DNA from: Labilibaculum sp.
GTDB taxonomy: Bacteria; Bacteroidota; Bacteroidia; Bacteroidales; Marinifilaceae
Length of the DNA: 64,000 nucleotides
Reading direction: 5' to 3'
Assembly (NCBI RefSeq): GCF_963664555.1
Contig: NZ_OY761461.1
Span: forward strand, 3,823,769 to 3,887,768
This document shows positions 33,432 to 42,783 of this stretch, in pieces. Each line of letters opens with the position of its first letter. The first letter of the stretch is position 1. The translations under genes and the position numbers were made by a program. A model generated the notes under the pieces. It worked only from the letters and a program-made list of their open reading frames with translations. It did not search any database and was not told the DNA's origin.

Positions 33432-34781
33432 TTACTTTCTAAGTTTTACAGGCACAGTATCACATTTTGAATAGCTGTCAATTTTCTTTACTCCCAGAAC
33501 ATTCACCATCTGAGGTTCATAATCAGCCTTTCCTTCTCCATCAATCTGCTCCACCTTTTGTACAAAAAGATTAATTATTCCTTTATTTTTCCACAATTCC
33601 GTATCGAACGACGGCTCCCATGATCCAACCGAAAAGTCAGTCAAATCAACCACTTTACAATTCCCTTGTTCTGATGTATTCCCAATCGCCATTGACACCT
33701 TTGCCTCTCTTTCTTCATCTCTAAAAATCAGATAAAAGGTGGATGTTTTATGCTTTGTTTTTGCTAAAATTTGAGGTCGGGAAATAGGAATACGTTTGGT
33801 TCCGGCTCCTTTTAATGAAAACGGCGTTTCCCTAAAGTTTAGGTTGATTGTATTCCATTTACCATTACTACAATTAACTATATGGTATTGTGGAATATCA
33901 GAATTCTGCTCACGCCAATAGCTTGCAATAACCGGCTGTCCACTTTCATCAGTTGTCATTGATGTTTGGTTTATCAGCTCGCTGTTTTGAGGTATGTGTG
34001 AGGCATATTCTGCTGTAGCTGCTGTAATGGGAAGTGAGTATTTTTGGCCTTGAGAATTCTCCCAGCTTATTCCTCCATCTTTGGACCGCGCATAGCACAA
34101 ATCATGATTGGAAGCCACATCAGGAGATTCGCGCCATACCCAGGAAATATGAATAACACCTTGCTGATCGACACAAGCCTGCCAGTAAGCATTTCGCTTT
34201 CCCTCGCCGTCAATAAGGTTACTTTGCATTTGAACCCATGTTTTAGTTTTACAATCATAGGAATTCATCGCTAAATTACCTTTTCCGGATTGCCCGTCAC
34301 GAAACATGAATATGAGATTGCCATTTGGCATCCTAAAAAATTGTGGATAAGTTACATTCGTTTCATTACTACCAGTCATTTCTATTTTAGGGCCTAACTG
34401 CAATGAATAAGGCTGTATACTTTTGGCATATCGTAAAGGATTCCCATGATGATCCCAGGAAACATGAAGATAACCATCACCATCCAGCATAATACTAATG
34501 CAATTATGCGCATCGTTTACATTCCCTTTGTAAGAGGTAGTATAGGTTGTAAATTGATCCGATTTACTCTTTATCTTCCCCAATTCTAAAAATCCTTCAG
34601 AATTATAGTAAGCTATAAACTGCATCCCGTTCTGAGTCACCAACGAATTCTGCCGAAATACAACTGCATTAACCGAATTTTTAGACCATCCCTTCGAAAC
34701 CGGAATTAATTTCTGAGCACACACATTACAACTCGCAAATAAAAGAAAAACACTTAATAAGGGTATATAGTAACGGAACAT
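33432..34781 (-). CDS. BNR_4 beta-propeller enzyme (GH145 / ulvan-lyase-like fold)
   Basis: A 449-residue secreted protein (signal MFRYYIPLLSVFLLFASC, either lipoprotein or Sec-cleaved at VCAQ). The mature chain is a seven-bladed BNR_4-type propeller with NDAHNCISIMLDGDGYLHVS (~91-110) followed by WDHHGNPLRYA, then NVTYPQFFRMPNGNLIFMFR and WQACVDQQGVIHISWVWRES. Characterised relatives are GH145 alpha-L-rhamnosidases that uncap Rha-GlcA ends of arabinogalactan, and ulvan or Rha-GlcA lyases (PL24/PL25-like). It is the last gene downstream of SusCD, next to a GH105 whose usual substrate is unsaturated glucuronate, which makes a lyase or rhamnosidase on a Rha-GlcA cap plausible. The precise chemistry cannot be told. 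Confidence 0.7.
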   Translation of the reverse strand: MFRYYIPLLSVFLLFASCNVCAQKLIPVSKGWSKNSVNAVVFRQNSLVTQNGMQFIAYYNSEGFLELGKIKSKSDQFTTYTTSYKGNVNDAHNCISIMLDGDGYLHVSWDHHGNPLRYAKSIQPYSLQLGPKIEMTGSNETNVTYPQFFRMPNGNLIFMFRDGQSGKGNLAMNSYDCKTKTWVQMQSNLIDGEGKRNAYWQACVDQQGVIHISWVWRESPDVASNHDLCYARSKDGGISWENSQGQKYSLPITAATAEYASHIPQNSELINQTSMTTDESGQPVIASYWREQNSDIPQYHIVNCSNGKWNTINLNFRETPFSLKGAGTKRIPISRPQILAKTKHKTSTFYLIFRDEEREAKVSMAIGNTSEQGNCKVVDLTDFSVGSWEPSFDTELWKNKGIINLFVQKVEQIDGEGKADYEPQMVNVLGVKKIDSYSKCDTVPVKLRK

Positions 34782-34835
34782 TTAATAAGGTTTATTTGTC
34801 ATTTTCAATAAAAGAGAAAAATGCAATTTACATTA

Positions 34836-34874
34836 AAAATCCCTGCCTATATAGATAAATCATAACAGGCAGGG
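34836..34874 (-). terminator. Intercistronic hairpin between GH105 and BNR_4 genes
   Basis: Arms CCCTGCCT (34841-34848) and AGGCAGGG (34867-34874). On the minus strand it is followed by ATTTTTAATG, so it could terminate or attenuate transcription after the GH105 gene. Confidence 0.6.
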
Positions 34875-34885
34875 CATTATTTGTA

Positions 34886-36052
34886 TTAATTTTCGATATA
34901 AATTACCAATTCAGAAGCAGCTAAAAGAAATGCACCAACGCCAAAATTTGATGTTGAATTTTCATCAACCTGCTGACCTGGAATCGCTCTTTCACCAATA
35001 GGCTGAACATATCCTACCGTTCCATCATCCTGCAAAGCAACCGTGGTTAAATAAGTCCAGGATTTAGCAGCAACTGAGCTATATTCCTCTTTTGAAAGAA
35101 TTCCATTGTTCATCCCCCATAAAAAGCCATATGCAAAAAATGCTGTTCCACTGGTTTCAGGTCCCGGCGCATGCTCTGCATCTAAAATACTGCGGGTCCA
35201 ATAACCTTCTTGTTGTTGAGAATCTTTTAATGTTGATGCCATCTTTTTATAAATATCAATAAATTCAGCTTTATGTACGCAGCTATCAGGCATATCTTGA
35301 ATTATTTTTGCCAATCCGGCAAATACCCATCCATCGCCTCTTGCCCAAAAGTCTTTTAATCCATTAACAGATTTGTGTTTTGGATATACATATTTTGCAT
35401 CTCTAAAAAACAATCCGGTTTCTTCATCGTACATAATGCTTTGCGCATATTTAAAGTATTCGTATAACTTCTCCAGATAAAGTTCATTATTGGTCACTTT
35501 ATAAAGTTTAGTCATTACAGGCATTACCATATACAAACCATCGGCCCACCACCAATAATCGTTATTTTTTGTGCTCATTTCATATTCCATTACTTCGATG
35601 GCACGAGCTATTTTCAAAGAATCCTTTTCCTCAGAAAGATTATATAAGTCGATATAGGTTTGAAAACAAATTTGCCAATCGCCAAACAACACAAACTCAT
35701 GTGATTCTCCATATGTATATTTCCAATTCGCCTTATTATCTGATTTTGCGCCTTTCCACTCATTCTTATTCGCCCAAGCCTCAGAATAAGCTTTATATTT
35801 CTCTATTCCTGTAAGCTTATAAGCCGCAATATTGCCAGTATGGTAAGCTGCATTGTCCCAAAAAGCACATCCAGATTCTTGATGGGTCAATTGCCAATGA
35901 TCATTTACCTTTTTGATAATTGAAACGACATCATTTTTTTTAATTTTAGATAAAGTTGCTGCATTATCCTTACTCTTTGAACCTGTGGCAGAACAAGCAA
36001 CAAACAATGCTGCAAGTCCTATCAGTAAAATGTTTTTATTTTTAAATTTCAT
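34886..36052 (-). CDS. GH105/GH88-type unsaturated glucuronyl hydrolase (lipoprotein)
   Basis: A 388-residue lipoprotein (lipobox LFVAC, Cys20) with an (alpha/alpha)6-barrel of the GH88/GH105 clan. Diagnostic segments: WDNAAYHTGNIAAY (~65), GDWQICFQTYIDLY (~124), the catalytic-Asp region YWWWADGLYMVMPVM (~167), and FWARGDGWVFAGLAKIIQDM (~236). The enzyme removes 4,5-unsaturated uronic acid from the non-reducing end left by a polysaccharide lyase, or in some members a GlcA cap. This predicts that a lyase acts on the PUL substrate; the adjacent BNR_4 protein is the only candidate in the window. Second-to-last gene of the SusCD-side cluster. Confidence 0.85.
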   Translation of the reverse strand: MKFKNKNILLIGLAALFVACSATGSKSKDNAATLSKIKKNDVVSIIKKVNDHWQLTHQESGCAFWDNAAYHTGNIAAYKLTGIEKYKAYSEAWANKNEWKGAKSDNKANWKYTYGESHEFVLFGDWQICFQTYIDLYNLSEEKDSLKIARAIEVMEYEMSTKNNDYWWWADGLYMVMPVMTKLYKVTNNELYLEKLYEYFKYAQSIMYDEETGLFFRDAKYVYPKHKSVNGLKDFWARGDGWVFAGLAKIIQDMPDSCVHKAEFIDIYKKMASTLKDSQQQEGYWTRSILDAEHAPGPETSGTAFFAYGFLWGMNNGILSKEEYSSVAAKSWTYLTTVALQDDGTVGYVQPIGERAIPGQQVDENSTSNFGVGAFLLAASELVIYIEN

Positions 36053-36118
36053 AATACTTCTAAATGAATTATTCCAGATAATACAATTATCTTCTACAAA
36101 AATTTCTATTTAAAGTTG

Positions 36119-36148
36119 TCTCCCATATTTGCAAGCAGATATGGGAGA
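36119..36148 (-). terminator. Intercistronic hairpin between GH2 and GH105 genes
   Basis: Perfect 10-bp stem TCTCCCATAT (36119-36128) / ATATGGGAGA (36139-36148). The T-run on the minus strand is weak, so it may act as an mRNA processing or stability element instead of a full terminator. Confidence 0.5.
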
Positions 36149-36161
36149 TCAAACAATAGAT

Positions 36162-39100
36162 TTAATTCGCCTTTTCTACGGCACTAATTGTATAGCTATA
36201 GCTATACGTATTATCCAATAATAAATATGGTTTATGCGGATAACGTCCCCAACTATCATCACCTCCTAATCCACGTTGTTTAAAATCAACATTCAGATAA
36301 ACCTGATGTCGAGGAGTAACATCACTTGGATGTCTTTGTTTTTTAGTTAAACCTGAATCAAGATCTTCTACCGGATTATGAGACACTTTCACGCTTAAAG
36401 GCTGTAATCCTTTAATTTCTAATCCTATTCCCTCGTTATTTGTCAATGTCAACCACCTCACATCCGTTTTGTTTCCATTCTCCTGAGGTCTGATATAATC
36501 AACTTGCTGATCAGCTACAGTACTTGAATAGATTCCAATAAAACTTGAAGTATTTCTATCCGAATAATTTTCCCATGGACCTCTGCCATAATAACTAAAC
36601 TGATCAAACTGATTGTCAAATTTTAACTGCATACCAAAGCGGGGAATTTCCGGAAGCCCCTCTCTACCTGCAATCCATTTAACATCTACTTTGATTTTGC
36701 CATCTGCATAAACGGTATAAGTTAATTGATATGGGCTTGCAACGTCGTTTAACCACAAGTCAGACTCAACCGTAACAAAATAATCAGTTTGAGTTATTTT
36801 TACATCTTTTACGGTTCTGTTTTGTCCTGCATTTCGCCATATATTTAATTTCGAAGGCATTCCATTTCCAAAATCATTATCGGTTGGAGCTCTCCAAAAA
36901 TCAGGTTCAACACTTCCATTCAACAAATTTGTTTCTTTGTATTGATATCCTGACAATAAACCACTCCATTTATCAATGGTAATCTTACTATTTGAAGCTG
37001 ATATAACAATCCGGTTGTTTTTGTCCTCGTAAGAGATATCTCCGGTTACTGCATGCTCTTTTTCGAAATAATCATTGCCTTTAAAAACAAATTGTTCCCT
37101 TGCAATCTCAAATCCAACAGGAATTAAAGCTTCTGCTTTTGCAGTAAAAGCATAAATATCCAATGTATATTCTACTCCTTTCGAAGAAGTTATTTTAGGA
37201 AGCTTTAATTTAACCTCCTTTGATTCCCCGGCATTTAATGAGACTTTAAACGGAGCTTCTGCACTCATCTCACCATTCTTTTTCAGTATCCATTTAAAAG
37301 CATATTCTTTTAAATTTCGAGTTAGAAATCGATTCTGAATGGTTACAATACCATTTTCAATATCCTGATTAAAAAATAATATGTCCTGATATACTTTTTT
37401 AACTTCCTCTAAACCTGGATGTGGTATTCTATCAGGAGAAACAAGACCGTTGGCACAGAAATTTTCATCATTTGTATATTTGTAACCTCCAATATCTCCA
37501 CCATAAGCCCAGTAACCTCTGCCTGAATCATCTGTTGCCTGCAATCCCTGATCTACCCAATCCCAGATGAAACCACCCTGCATTTGTTTGCTTGAAGTAA
37601 TAATATCAAAATACTCCTGAAAGTTCCCGTTGCTATTCCCCATTGCATGTGAATATTCACACATAATATAAGGTCGGGTTACATCAGTACGGTCAGCATA
37701 TTTTTTCATACTTTCCATGCCTGGATACATTGGACAAACAATATCTGTATTCCGATTCTGCCCGGCCTGCTCAAACTGAACCAGACGGGTTGGATCTGCC
37801 TTTTTCAACCAATCGTAAATGTCATAAAAGACAGGGCCGTTTCCGCATTCGTTACCCATGCTCCAAATAATTACCGACGGATGGTTTTTATCACGTTGAA
37901 ATAAACGTTCCACTCTGTCTTTATGTGCTGGCGCCCACTCTGGTGAGTATGCCGGATGTACATCTTTATTGAACCAACCTTGCCATTCTGCACCCATCGC
38001 ATGAGTCTCGATATTCGCCTCATCAACTAAAAACAGTCCATACTCGTCGCATAATTTATACCATAAAGGACTTTGAGGATAATGACTCATACGCACCGCG
38101 TTAATGTTATGCTGTTTCATGAGTTTGATATCTTTCAACATCGTTTCTTTATCAACAACATGCCCATTGTATGCATTGTGTTCGTGCAAATTAACTCCAC
38201 GCACCAAAACGGACTTTCCGTTAATCATTAACTGAGCATCTTTTATCTCTACATTTCTGAAACCAACTTTACACGATGCAGCTTCAATTAACTTTCCATC
38301 ACGATCCGACAATGTAACTAAAAGAGTGTATAAATTTGGTCTTTCATTACTCCACAGCAACGGTTTATCCACATTGTCTTTAATCTGAATCTGTTGTTCT
38401 CTTTCACTTTTCAATTCAATTGAAGAGCTTTTCGATAGAATTTGCCTTCCTGTCTTATCAATAAGACTAATATTTACGTGAACTAACTTTGTTTCGGAAA
38501 GCTTATTGGCAAGATCAACCTCTACATCCAGTACTCCATTTTTATAATTTGCATCCAAAGCTGGTTTTGCAAAAAAGTCTGCAATACGAATTTGATCCGG
38601 ACTATACATGTAAATACTTCGGTCGAAGCCGGATAGCCTCCAAAAATCCTGATCTTCCAAATAAGATCCATCACTCCATCGATAAGCCTCTATGGCTATG
38701 CTGTTTTCCCCTTTTCTTACGTATTTTGTGATATCAAACTCGGTAGGACTTTTGGTATTTTGACTGTATCCAACCTTTTGTCCGTTTACCCACACATACA
38801 TAGCAGCCGCTCCACTCTCAAAATGAATATACACTCTACGGTTTTTCCATCCTTCCGGTAATGTAAAACTTCGCTTATAGCTTCCAACCGGATTATGGCT
38901 GTGATCGATAAATGGCGGATTCTTAGGAAATGGATAAGTAATATTGGTGTAAATTGGAGTACCATACCCTTTTAACTCCCAATTTCCCGGTACAGGCATC
39001 TCACCCCAAGCCGAAGTATCATATTCTTCTGTATAAAAATCCATTGGTTTGTCTTCTGGTTTATAAACCCAGTTAAATTTCCAAATTCCATTTAAAGACA

Positions 39101-39287
39101 AATACCAATCTGATTTTTGACAATCATCAGCAATAGCTGCCTCTTTACTTTGATAAGGCAAAAAAGTTGCTCTGGCGGCTTCCTTATTAATGCCAAAAAC
39201 CCGTGGATTTTCCCAATCAAGAGTTTTCTCCTGACAATATACATTACCAACCAAAATTAAAGCTAGTAATAACAATGACCTTCGCAT
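36162..39287 (-). CDS. GH2 beta-galactosidase, LacZ type
   Basis: A 1041-residue secreted enzyme (signal MRRSLLLLALILVGNVYCQ). Five-domain LacZ layout: sugar-binding jelly roll (~50-220), Ig-like (~225-335), TIM barrel (~340-630), second Ig-like (~640-740) and Bgal_small_N (~765-1038). The acid/base is Glu480 in SMGNECGNG and the nucleophile Glu544 in IMCEYSHAMGN. It would release terminal beta-galactose in the periplasm from imported oligosaccharides. Located 44 bases after the GH43 gene in the SusCD-side operon, it fits removal of beta-1,6- or beta-1,3-linked galactose from arabinogalactan side chains; linkage is inferred from context. Confidence 0.92.
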   Translation of the reverse strand: MRRSLLLLALILVGNVYCQEKTLDWENPRVFGINKEAARATFLPYQSKEAAIADDCQKSDWYLSLNGIWKFNWVYKPEDKPMDFYTEEYDTSAWGEMPVPGNWELKGYGTPIYTNITYPFPKNPPFIDHSHNPVGSYKRSFTLPEGWKNRRVYIHFESGAAAMYVWVNGQKVGYSQNTKSPTEFDITKYVRKGENSIAIEAYRWSDGSYLEDQDFWRLSGFDRSIYMYSPDQIRIADFFAKPALDANYKNGVLDVEVDLANKLSETKLVHVNISLIDKTGRQILSKSSSIELKSEREQQIQIKDNVDKPLLWSNERPNLYTLLVTLSDRDGKLIEAASCKVGFRNVEIKDAQLMINGKSVLVRGVNLHEHNAYNGHVVDKETMLKDIKLMKQHNINAVRMSHYPQSPLWYKLCDEYGLFLVDEANIETHAMGAEWQGWFNKDVHPAYSPEWAPAHKDRVERLFQRDKNHPSVIIWSMGNECGNGPVFYDIYDWLKKADPTRLVQFEQAGQNRNTDIVCPMYPGMESMKKYADRTDVTRPYIMCEYSHAMGNSNGNFQEYFDIITSSKQMQGGFIWDWVDQGLQATDDSGRGYWAYGGDIGGYKYTNDENFCANGLVSPDRIPHPGLEEVKKVYQDILFFNQDIENGIVTIQNRFLTRNLKEYAFKWILKKNGEMSAEAPFKVSLNAGESKEVKLKLPKITSSKGVEYTLDIYAFTAKAEALIPVGFEIAREQFVFKGNDYFEKEHAVTGDISYEDKNNRIVISASNSKITIDKWSGLLSGYQYKETNLLNGSVEPDFWRAPTDNDFGNGMPSKLNIWRNAGQNRTVKDVKITQTDYFVTVESDLWLNDVASPYQLTYTVYADGKIKVDVKWIAGREGLPEIPRFGMQLKFDNQFDQFSYYGRGPWENYSDRNTSSFIGIYSSTVADQQVDYIRPQENGNKTDVRWLTLTNNEGIGLEIKGLQPLSVKVSHNPVEDLDSGLTKKQRHPSDVTPRHQVYLNVDFKQRGLGGDDSWGRYPHKPYLLLDNTYSYSYTISAVEKAN

Positions 39288-39331
39288 AGTATCGATGTTT
39301 ATATTATTATTTCTTTAGTACTATCTTAAAA

Positions 39332-40618
39332 TTAATCTCTCAATTTCCATTCTTTCTTCCATTCAATAAGAGGCTTACTATTTTCAAATTTTATTGGCAA
39401 CCACACATATCTGCCATCAACATGGCATTGAGGAGTCCATCTGTCAGCCATAAAAATGAAAGTTGATTTTTCTCCGGAAACAGGTAAAACATAAGTGCTT
39501 TGCGATTCAAACGTAAACTCAGCTCCTTCTCCCCGACAAGGGTTTCCAATGGATTCCCATGGTCCCCAAATAGATGAAGCTACAGCTGAACGTGCTGCAT
39601 TAGGTGCCCATCCGGTACATCCTGATGTAATTAAATAATACTTTCCCTCTTTTTTAAATAAAGCAGGTGCTTCGTTATGTCCACCCGGAAATAAACGGAC
39701 ATATTTCCCTGTATAATTCAAGTAATCGTCTGTCAACTCAGCAATATGAATAGTTAAGTTTTCCTCCGAAGAATAAATATGGTAAGCTTTGTCATCTTCA
39801 TCCACAAACAATGTCATATCCCTCGACATTTGTCCTCCCTCAAAATCCCGTCGTACAAATAAGCCATCTTCAATAGCTCTGCGCCATTCAGGAGTCCACC
39901 ATTCTTTAAAATCATCAACTGCCAATTTTGATGTTCGTTGATCTTGATTCATATTTACAGGCCATATACCAGCATTTAGTCTTAATGATTTCACAAATTT
40001 ATAAGGCCCGGTAACCTGATCACTTGTTGCAATTCCAACTTGAGCTGCGCCATATCCCTGACCTTTTAACTCCAAGTGGAAATACATTATAAATTTCTTT
40101 GTCTTTTTATTAAATATCACCTTAGGACGTTCTATTGTACAGCCTGCCGTGATTGGACTTAATGTATCGTTTTTTTCAACAGATAATGCAACATCTTCAT
40201 TCTTCCAATTGTACAAATCAGTTGAGGAATAACATCGCACACCAACCAATGCACAACTTGTATTGACACTTTTATGCTCTCCAAACCAATAATATTTTCC
40301 TTCATGAAACAACATGCCACCTCCATGTGCATTAATATGCTGTCCCTTATCATCTAACCACAACTCCCCTGGACGAAAAGCTTTATATTTTAAATCAGAG
40401 TTATTGGTTAATTTCTTTTTACCTGCAATTTTATTTTCAGTATATGTTGATCTCAGTACCTCATGTCTTTTTCCTTTTCCTTCTGGCTGAGTTTTGAATG
40501 GACTACTAAACAAAGAATCCCGCTTTAGTAAAATAGAATCACATCCCAAATCTGCATCAATAGAAAATGAAGGAAAATAGCATAAAATAAATAACATTAT
40601 GATGTAAGTGTGTTGCAT
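39332..40618 (-). CDS. GH43 subfamily 24-like exo-beta-1,3-galactanase
   Basis: A 428-residue secreted protein with a hydrophobic N-terminus (MQHTYIIMLFILCYFPSFS) and a ~65-residue linker before a five-bladed GH43 propeller (~82-425). The block INAHGGGMLFHEGKYYWFGE (~93-112) and GVRCYSSTDLYNWKNE are typical of GH43_24 (exo-beta-1,3-galactanase) and the related GH43_34; AHGGG replaces the usual DPD/ADP start of other GH43 subfamilies. Subfamily 24 enzymes lack the canonical base Asp and peel galactose units off beta-1,3-galactan, bypassing side chains. It is the first gene after SusCD, where a surface glycan-binding protein usually lies. Confidence 0.75.
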   Translation of the reverse strand: MQHTYIIMLFILCYFPSFSIDADLGCDSILLKRDSLFSSPFKTQPEGKGKRHEVLRSTYTENKIAGKKKLTNNSDLKYKAFRPGELWLDDKGQHINAHGGGMLFHEGKYYWFGEHKSVNTSCALVGVRCYSSTDLYNWKNEDVALSVEKNDTLSPITAGCTIERPKVIFNKKTKKFIMYFHLELKGQGYGAAQVGIATSDQVTGPYKFVKSLRLNAGIWPVNMNQDQRTSKLAVDDFKEWWTPEWRRAIEDGLFVRRDFEGGQMSRDMTLFVDEDDKAYHIYSSEENLTIHIAELTDDYLNYTGKYVRLFPGGHNEAPALFKKEGKYYLITSGCTGWAPNAARSAVASSIWGPWESIGNPCRGEGAEFTFESQSTYVLPVSGEKSTFIFMADRWTPQCHVDGRYVWLPIKFENSKPLIEWKKEWKLRD

Positions 40619-40684
40619 TTATTAAAGACAATTGAGTAATTAAATTTTAACCTTAAAAAACTTTACAAGAATTATTTTGAAAGA

Positions 40685-40710
40685 AGACAGACCTCCGTAA
40701 AGGTCTGTCT
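40685..40710 (-). terminator. Hairpin between SusD and the GH43 gene
   Basis: Perfect 10-bp stem AGACAGACCT (40685-40694) / AGGTCTGTCT (40701-40710) with a 6-base loop, 25 bases after the SusD stop codon. On the minus strand it is followed by TCTTCTTTC, a weak T-run. Such hairpins often reduce read-through so that SusCD transcripts exceed those of the enzymes. Confidence 0.65.
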
Positions 40711-40735
40711 CAATTTACCATTATAAAAATTACTG

Positions 40736-42781
40736 CTATTGTTCAGCTCCCTGACCTGCTACTGTAGGCCAACCTGGGTTTTGATAAATAGGAGATGTCG
40801 AAATTGTTTCGCCATCGCTAGCTGTATTTAAAAAATGCTTTATAGAAATTGGTTCAAGATAATGAGCCTCTGTAAAATAAAGACCGTTGTAGAAATTATT
40901 ATTCGATTGAACAATCTGATATGGACGTAAGTACTCACTTAAGAAAGAAGATGAAGTCGTATTCTTCTTTTCGTCAGCCTGATCTGCCAACAAAATGCCA
41001 TCTTCATAATCATCCTTCATTGGGCCCCATATTTTACAACCTTCTATTTGGAATCCATTTAATTGATCCATTGCCCTCCAACGAAGTAGATCGTAATAAC
41101 GCTGACCTTCTCCAATTAATTCACAACGGCGTTCGCGACGAATATTATATAATGTTGCATCAACTAAACTTCCATGTGAATAAGCTCCCCAATCGTACAG
41201 AGCCTCCTGATTCATATCTGTAGCTGCAATTGTTTTGTTATAATCCTCCTCAACACCAGCTCTTGCACGCAAAGCTCTCCAGTATGTATCTGCCTTACTA
41301 TCAACACTTCCATTTTTCACATAACAAGCTTCAATGTAGATCAAATACGCTTCAGCAGCTCTGAAAATTACAGGAGCAGTGATGTCTTGCCCCAATAGCT
41401 GCATGTTATAATCCAAAGCATAACCTTTACCAAGCATATAACCTGTAGAAGTTGAATATTTTCCATCTGAACTGTAAACAACCGGTGCCATTTCAAAAGT
41501 TTCCGGAGTGGCAATATTTTTAAAAGCCTTTACTTCACCAGGAGCTTTCATGAACAATCTCCAACGCCAGTCTCTATCAATTTTTGTATCCTGAATATGA
41601 TCATCACCCTGATATCCACTTCCTGCAGCATAAACAGGCAATCCATTTTGCATCAGAAAGGTATGCTCCATTTGATGGGTGTATCCTTTTTGTGCACCAT
41701 GATAGATATAATGATTATAACTATGCGCTCTACCCAAATCAACTGAATAATTACGATACATCAAAACCTCACTGTAAGAAGAAGGGTCTGGTGCAGCAAA
41801 CATGTTATAGTAATCATTCACAGCTTGGCTTTCACTCTCCTGAATTACTTCACTATTGTTAACAAGTCCGACAGCATCAGCCACTTCTTTTGAAGCATTC
41901 ATTGCCTCAGTTAAGAAATAGTCAATTTCACCATCTAAACTTCCACTTGGAAATGCATAAGAACTATTGTAATCCTTATCAGCTCCTGGCCAAGCCGGAC
42001 CATTTGGAACCATTGGAGTTCCTGCATGATATTTTAACCAGGTTGCTTCAAACAAAGCGACTCTTGCTTTTAATAAAAGTGCAGCTTTTCGCGTAATACG
42101 CACTTTTCCTCCATCTGGATTATCCTTTAATAAACCAATCGCTTTATCTAAATCTTCTAAAATAAATCTGGCAACTTCATTCCTAGGTTGTCTTTTAGAT
42201 GCCATGGTAAGAGCTTCTTGATTATCAGGTAAAGTTTCCTTAATAATTGGAAAATCTCCTATTTTTCTTAATCTAAAGAAATATTCATGAGCACGTAAAA
42301 AATAACCTTCACCAACATAATGACTTACATTAGTAGTATTACCTGAAATCTCACCTGCTTCATATCTAGGAACAACGGTTTGTAAGTAATAATTCAGAGC
42401 ATTAATATTGTAGAAATTCCAATCTCCTCCTGTTGCACCTACTGTCCAAACGCCAGGAACATATTTATTACTGGAACCTCGGGTTGTTTCATTATCGGTT
42501 GCTAAGTCATTAAAATAAAAGGATTCTCCACCACTTCCATAATGGCTGGGTAATCTACCTCCTTTATCATCTCTGCCTTCGTTATACTCTTTATCATCTA
42601 CATAGTAATTAATCGTATATGCAGCTAAATGAGCTTCATCCCACAAATAACTCTCTGGTGAGATTTGAGAAGGTGGAGTAACATCTAAGTAATCGTTGCA
42701 ACCAACCATAAATATGGTGAATGCCCCAAAAATAAGACCTTTAAATAATGTTATATAACTGTATTTTCGCATTGCTATCAT
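40736..42781 (-). CDS. SusD-like glycan-binding outer-membrane lipoprotein
   Basis: A 681-residue RagB/SusD protein: lipoprotein signal ending FMVGC (Cys28), then DYLDVTPPSQISPESYLWDE typical of SusD N-termini, TPR-like helices (~150-330; AEGYFLRAHEYFFRL-type helix is present as VGEGYFLRAHEYFF), and a C-terminal region with RRERRCELIGEGQRYYDLLRW (~563-583) and YLEPIS near the end. It captures the glycan at the cell surface and closes over its SusC partner like a lid. The gene begins 2 bases after the SusC stop, so they are co-translated. A start at Met4 is as likely as the first Met. Confidence 0.93.
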   Translation of the reverse strand: MIAMRKYSYITLFKGLIFGAFTIFMVGCNDYLDVTPPSQISPESYLWDEAHLAAYTINYYVDDKEYNEGRDDKGGRLPSHYGSGGESFYFNDLATDNETTRGSSNKYVPGVWTVGATGGDWNFYNINALNYYLQTVVPRYEAGEISGNTTNVSHYVGEGYFLRAHEYFFRLRKIGDFPIIKETLPDNQEALTMASKRQPRNEVARFILEDLDKAIGLLKDNPDGGKVRITRKAALLLKARVALFEATWLKYHAGTPMVPNGPAWPGADKDYNSSYAFPSGSLDGEIDYFLTEAMNASKEVADAVGLVNNSEVIQESESQAVNDYYNMFAAPDPSSYSEVLMYRNYSVDLGRAHSYNHYIYHGAQKGYTHQMEHTFLMQNGLPVYAAGSGYQGDDHIQDTKIDRDWRWRLFMKAPGEVKAFKNIATPETFEMAPVVYSSDGKYSTSTGYMLGKGYALDYNMQLLGQDITAPVIFRAAEAYLIYIEACYVKNGSVDSKADTYWRALRARAGVEEDYNKTIAATDMNQEALYDWGAYSHGSLVDATLYNIRRERRCELIGEGQRYYDLLRWRAMDQLNGFQIEGCKIWGPMKDDYEDGILLADQADEKKNTTSSSFLSEYLRPYQIVQSNNNFYNGLYFTEAHYLEPISIKHFLNTASDGETISTSPIYQNPGWPTVAGQGAEQ

Positions 42782-42783
42782 TT

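Noticed and set aside
33432..34781. Sialidase annotation for the BNR protein
   Set aside because: BNR_4 propellers are distinct from GH33 sialidases, no Asp-box series or FRIP motif is visible, and the PUL context is uronate/rhamnose rather than sialic acid.
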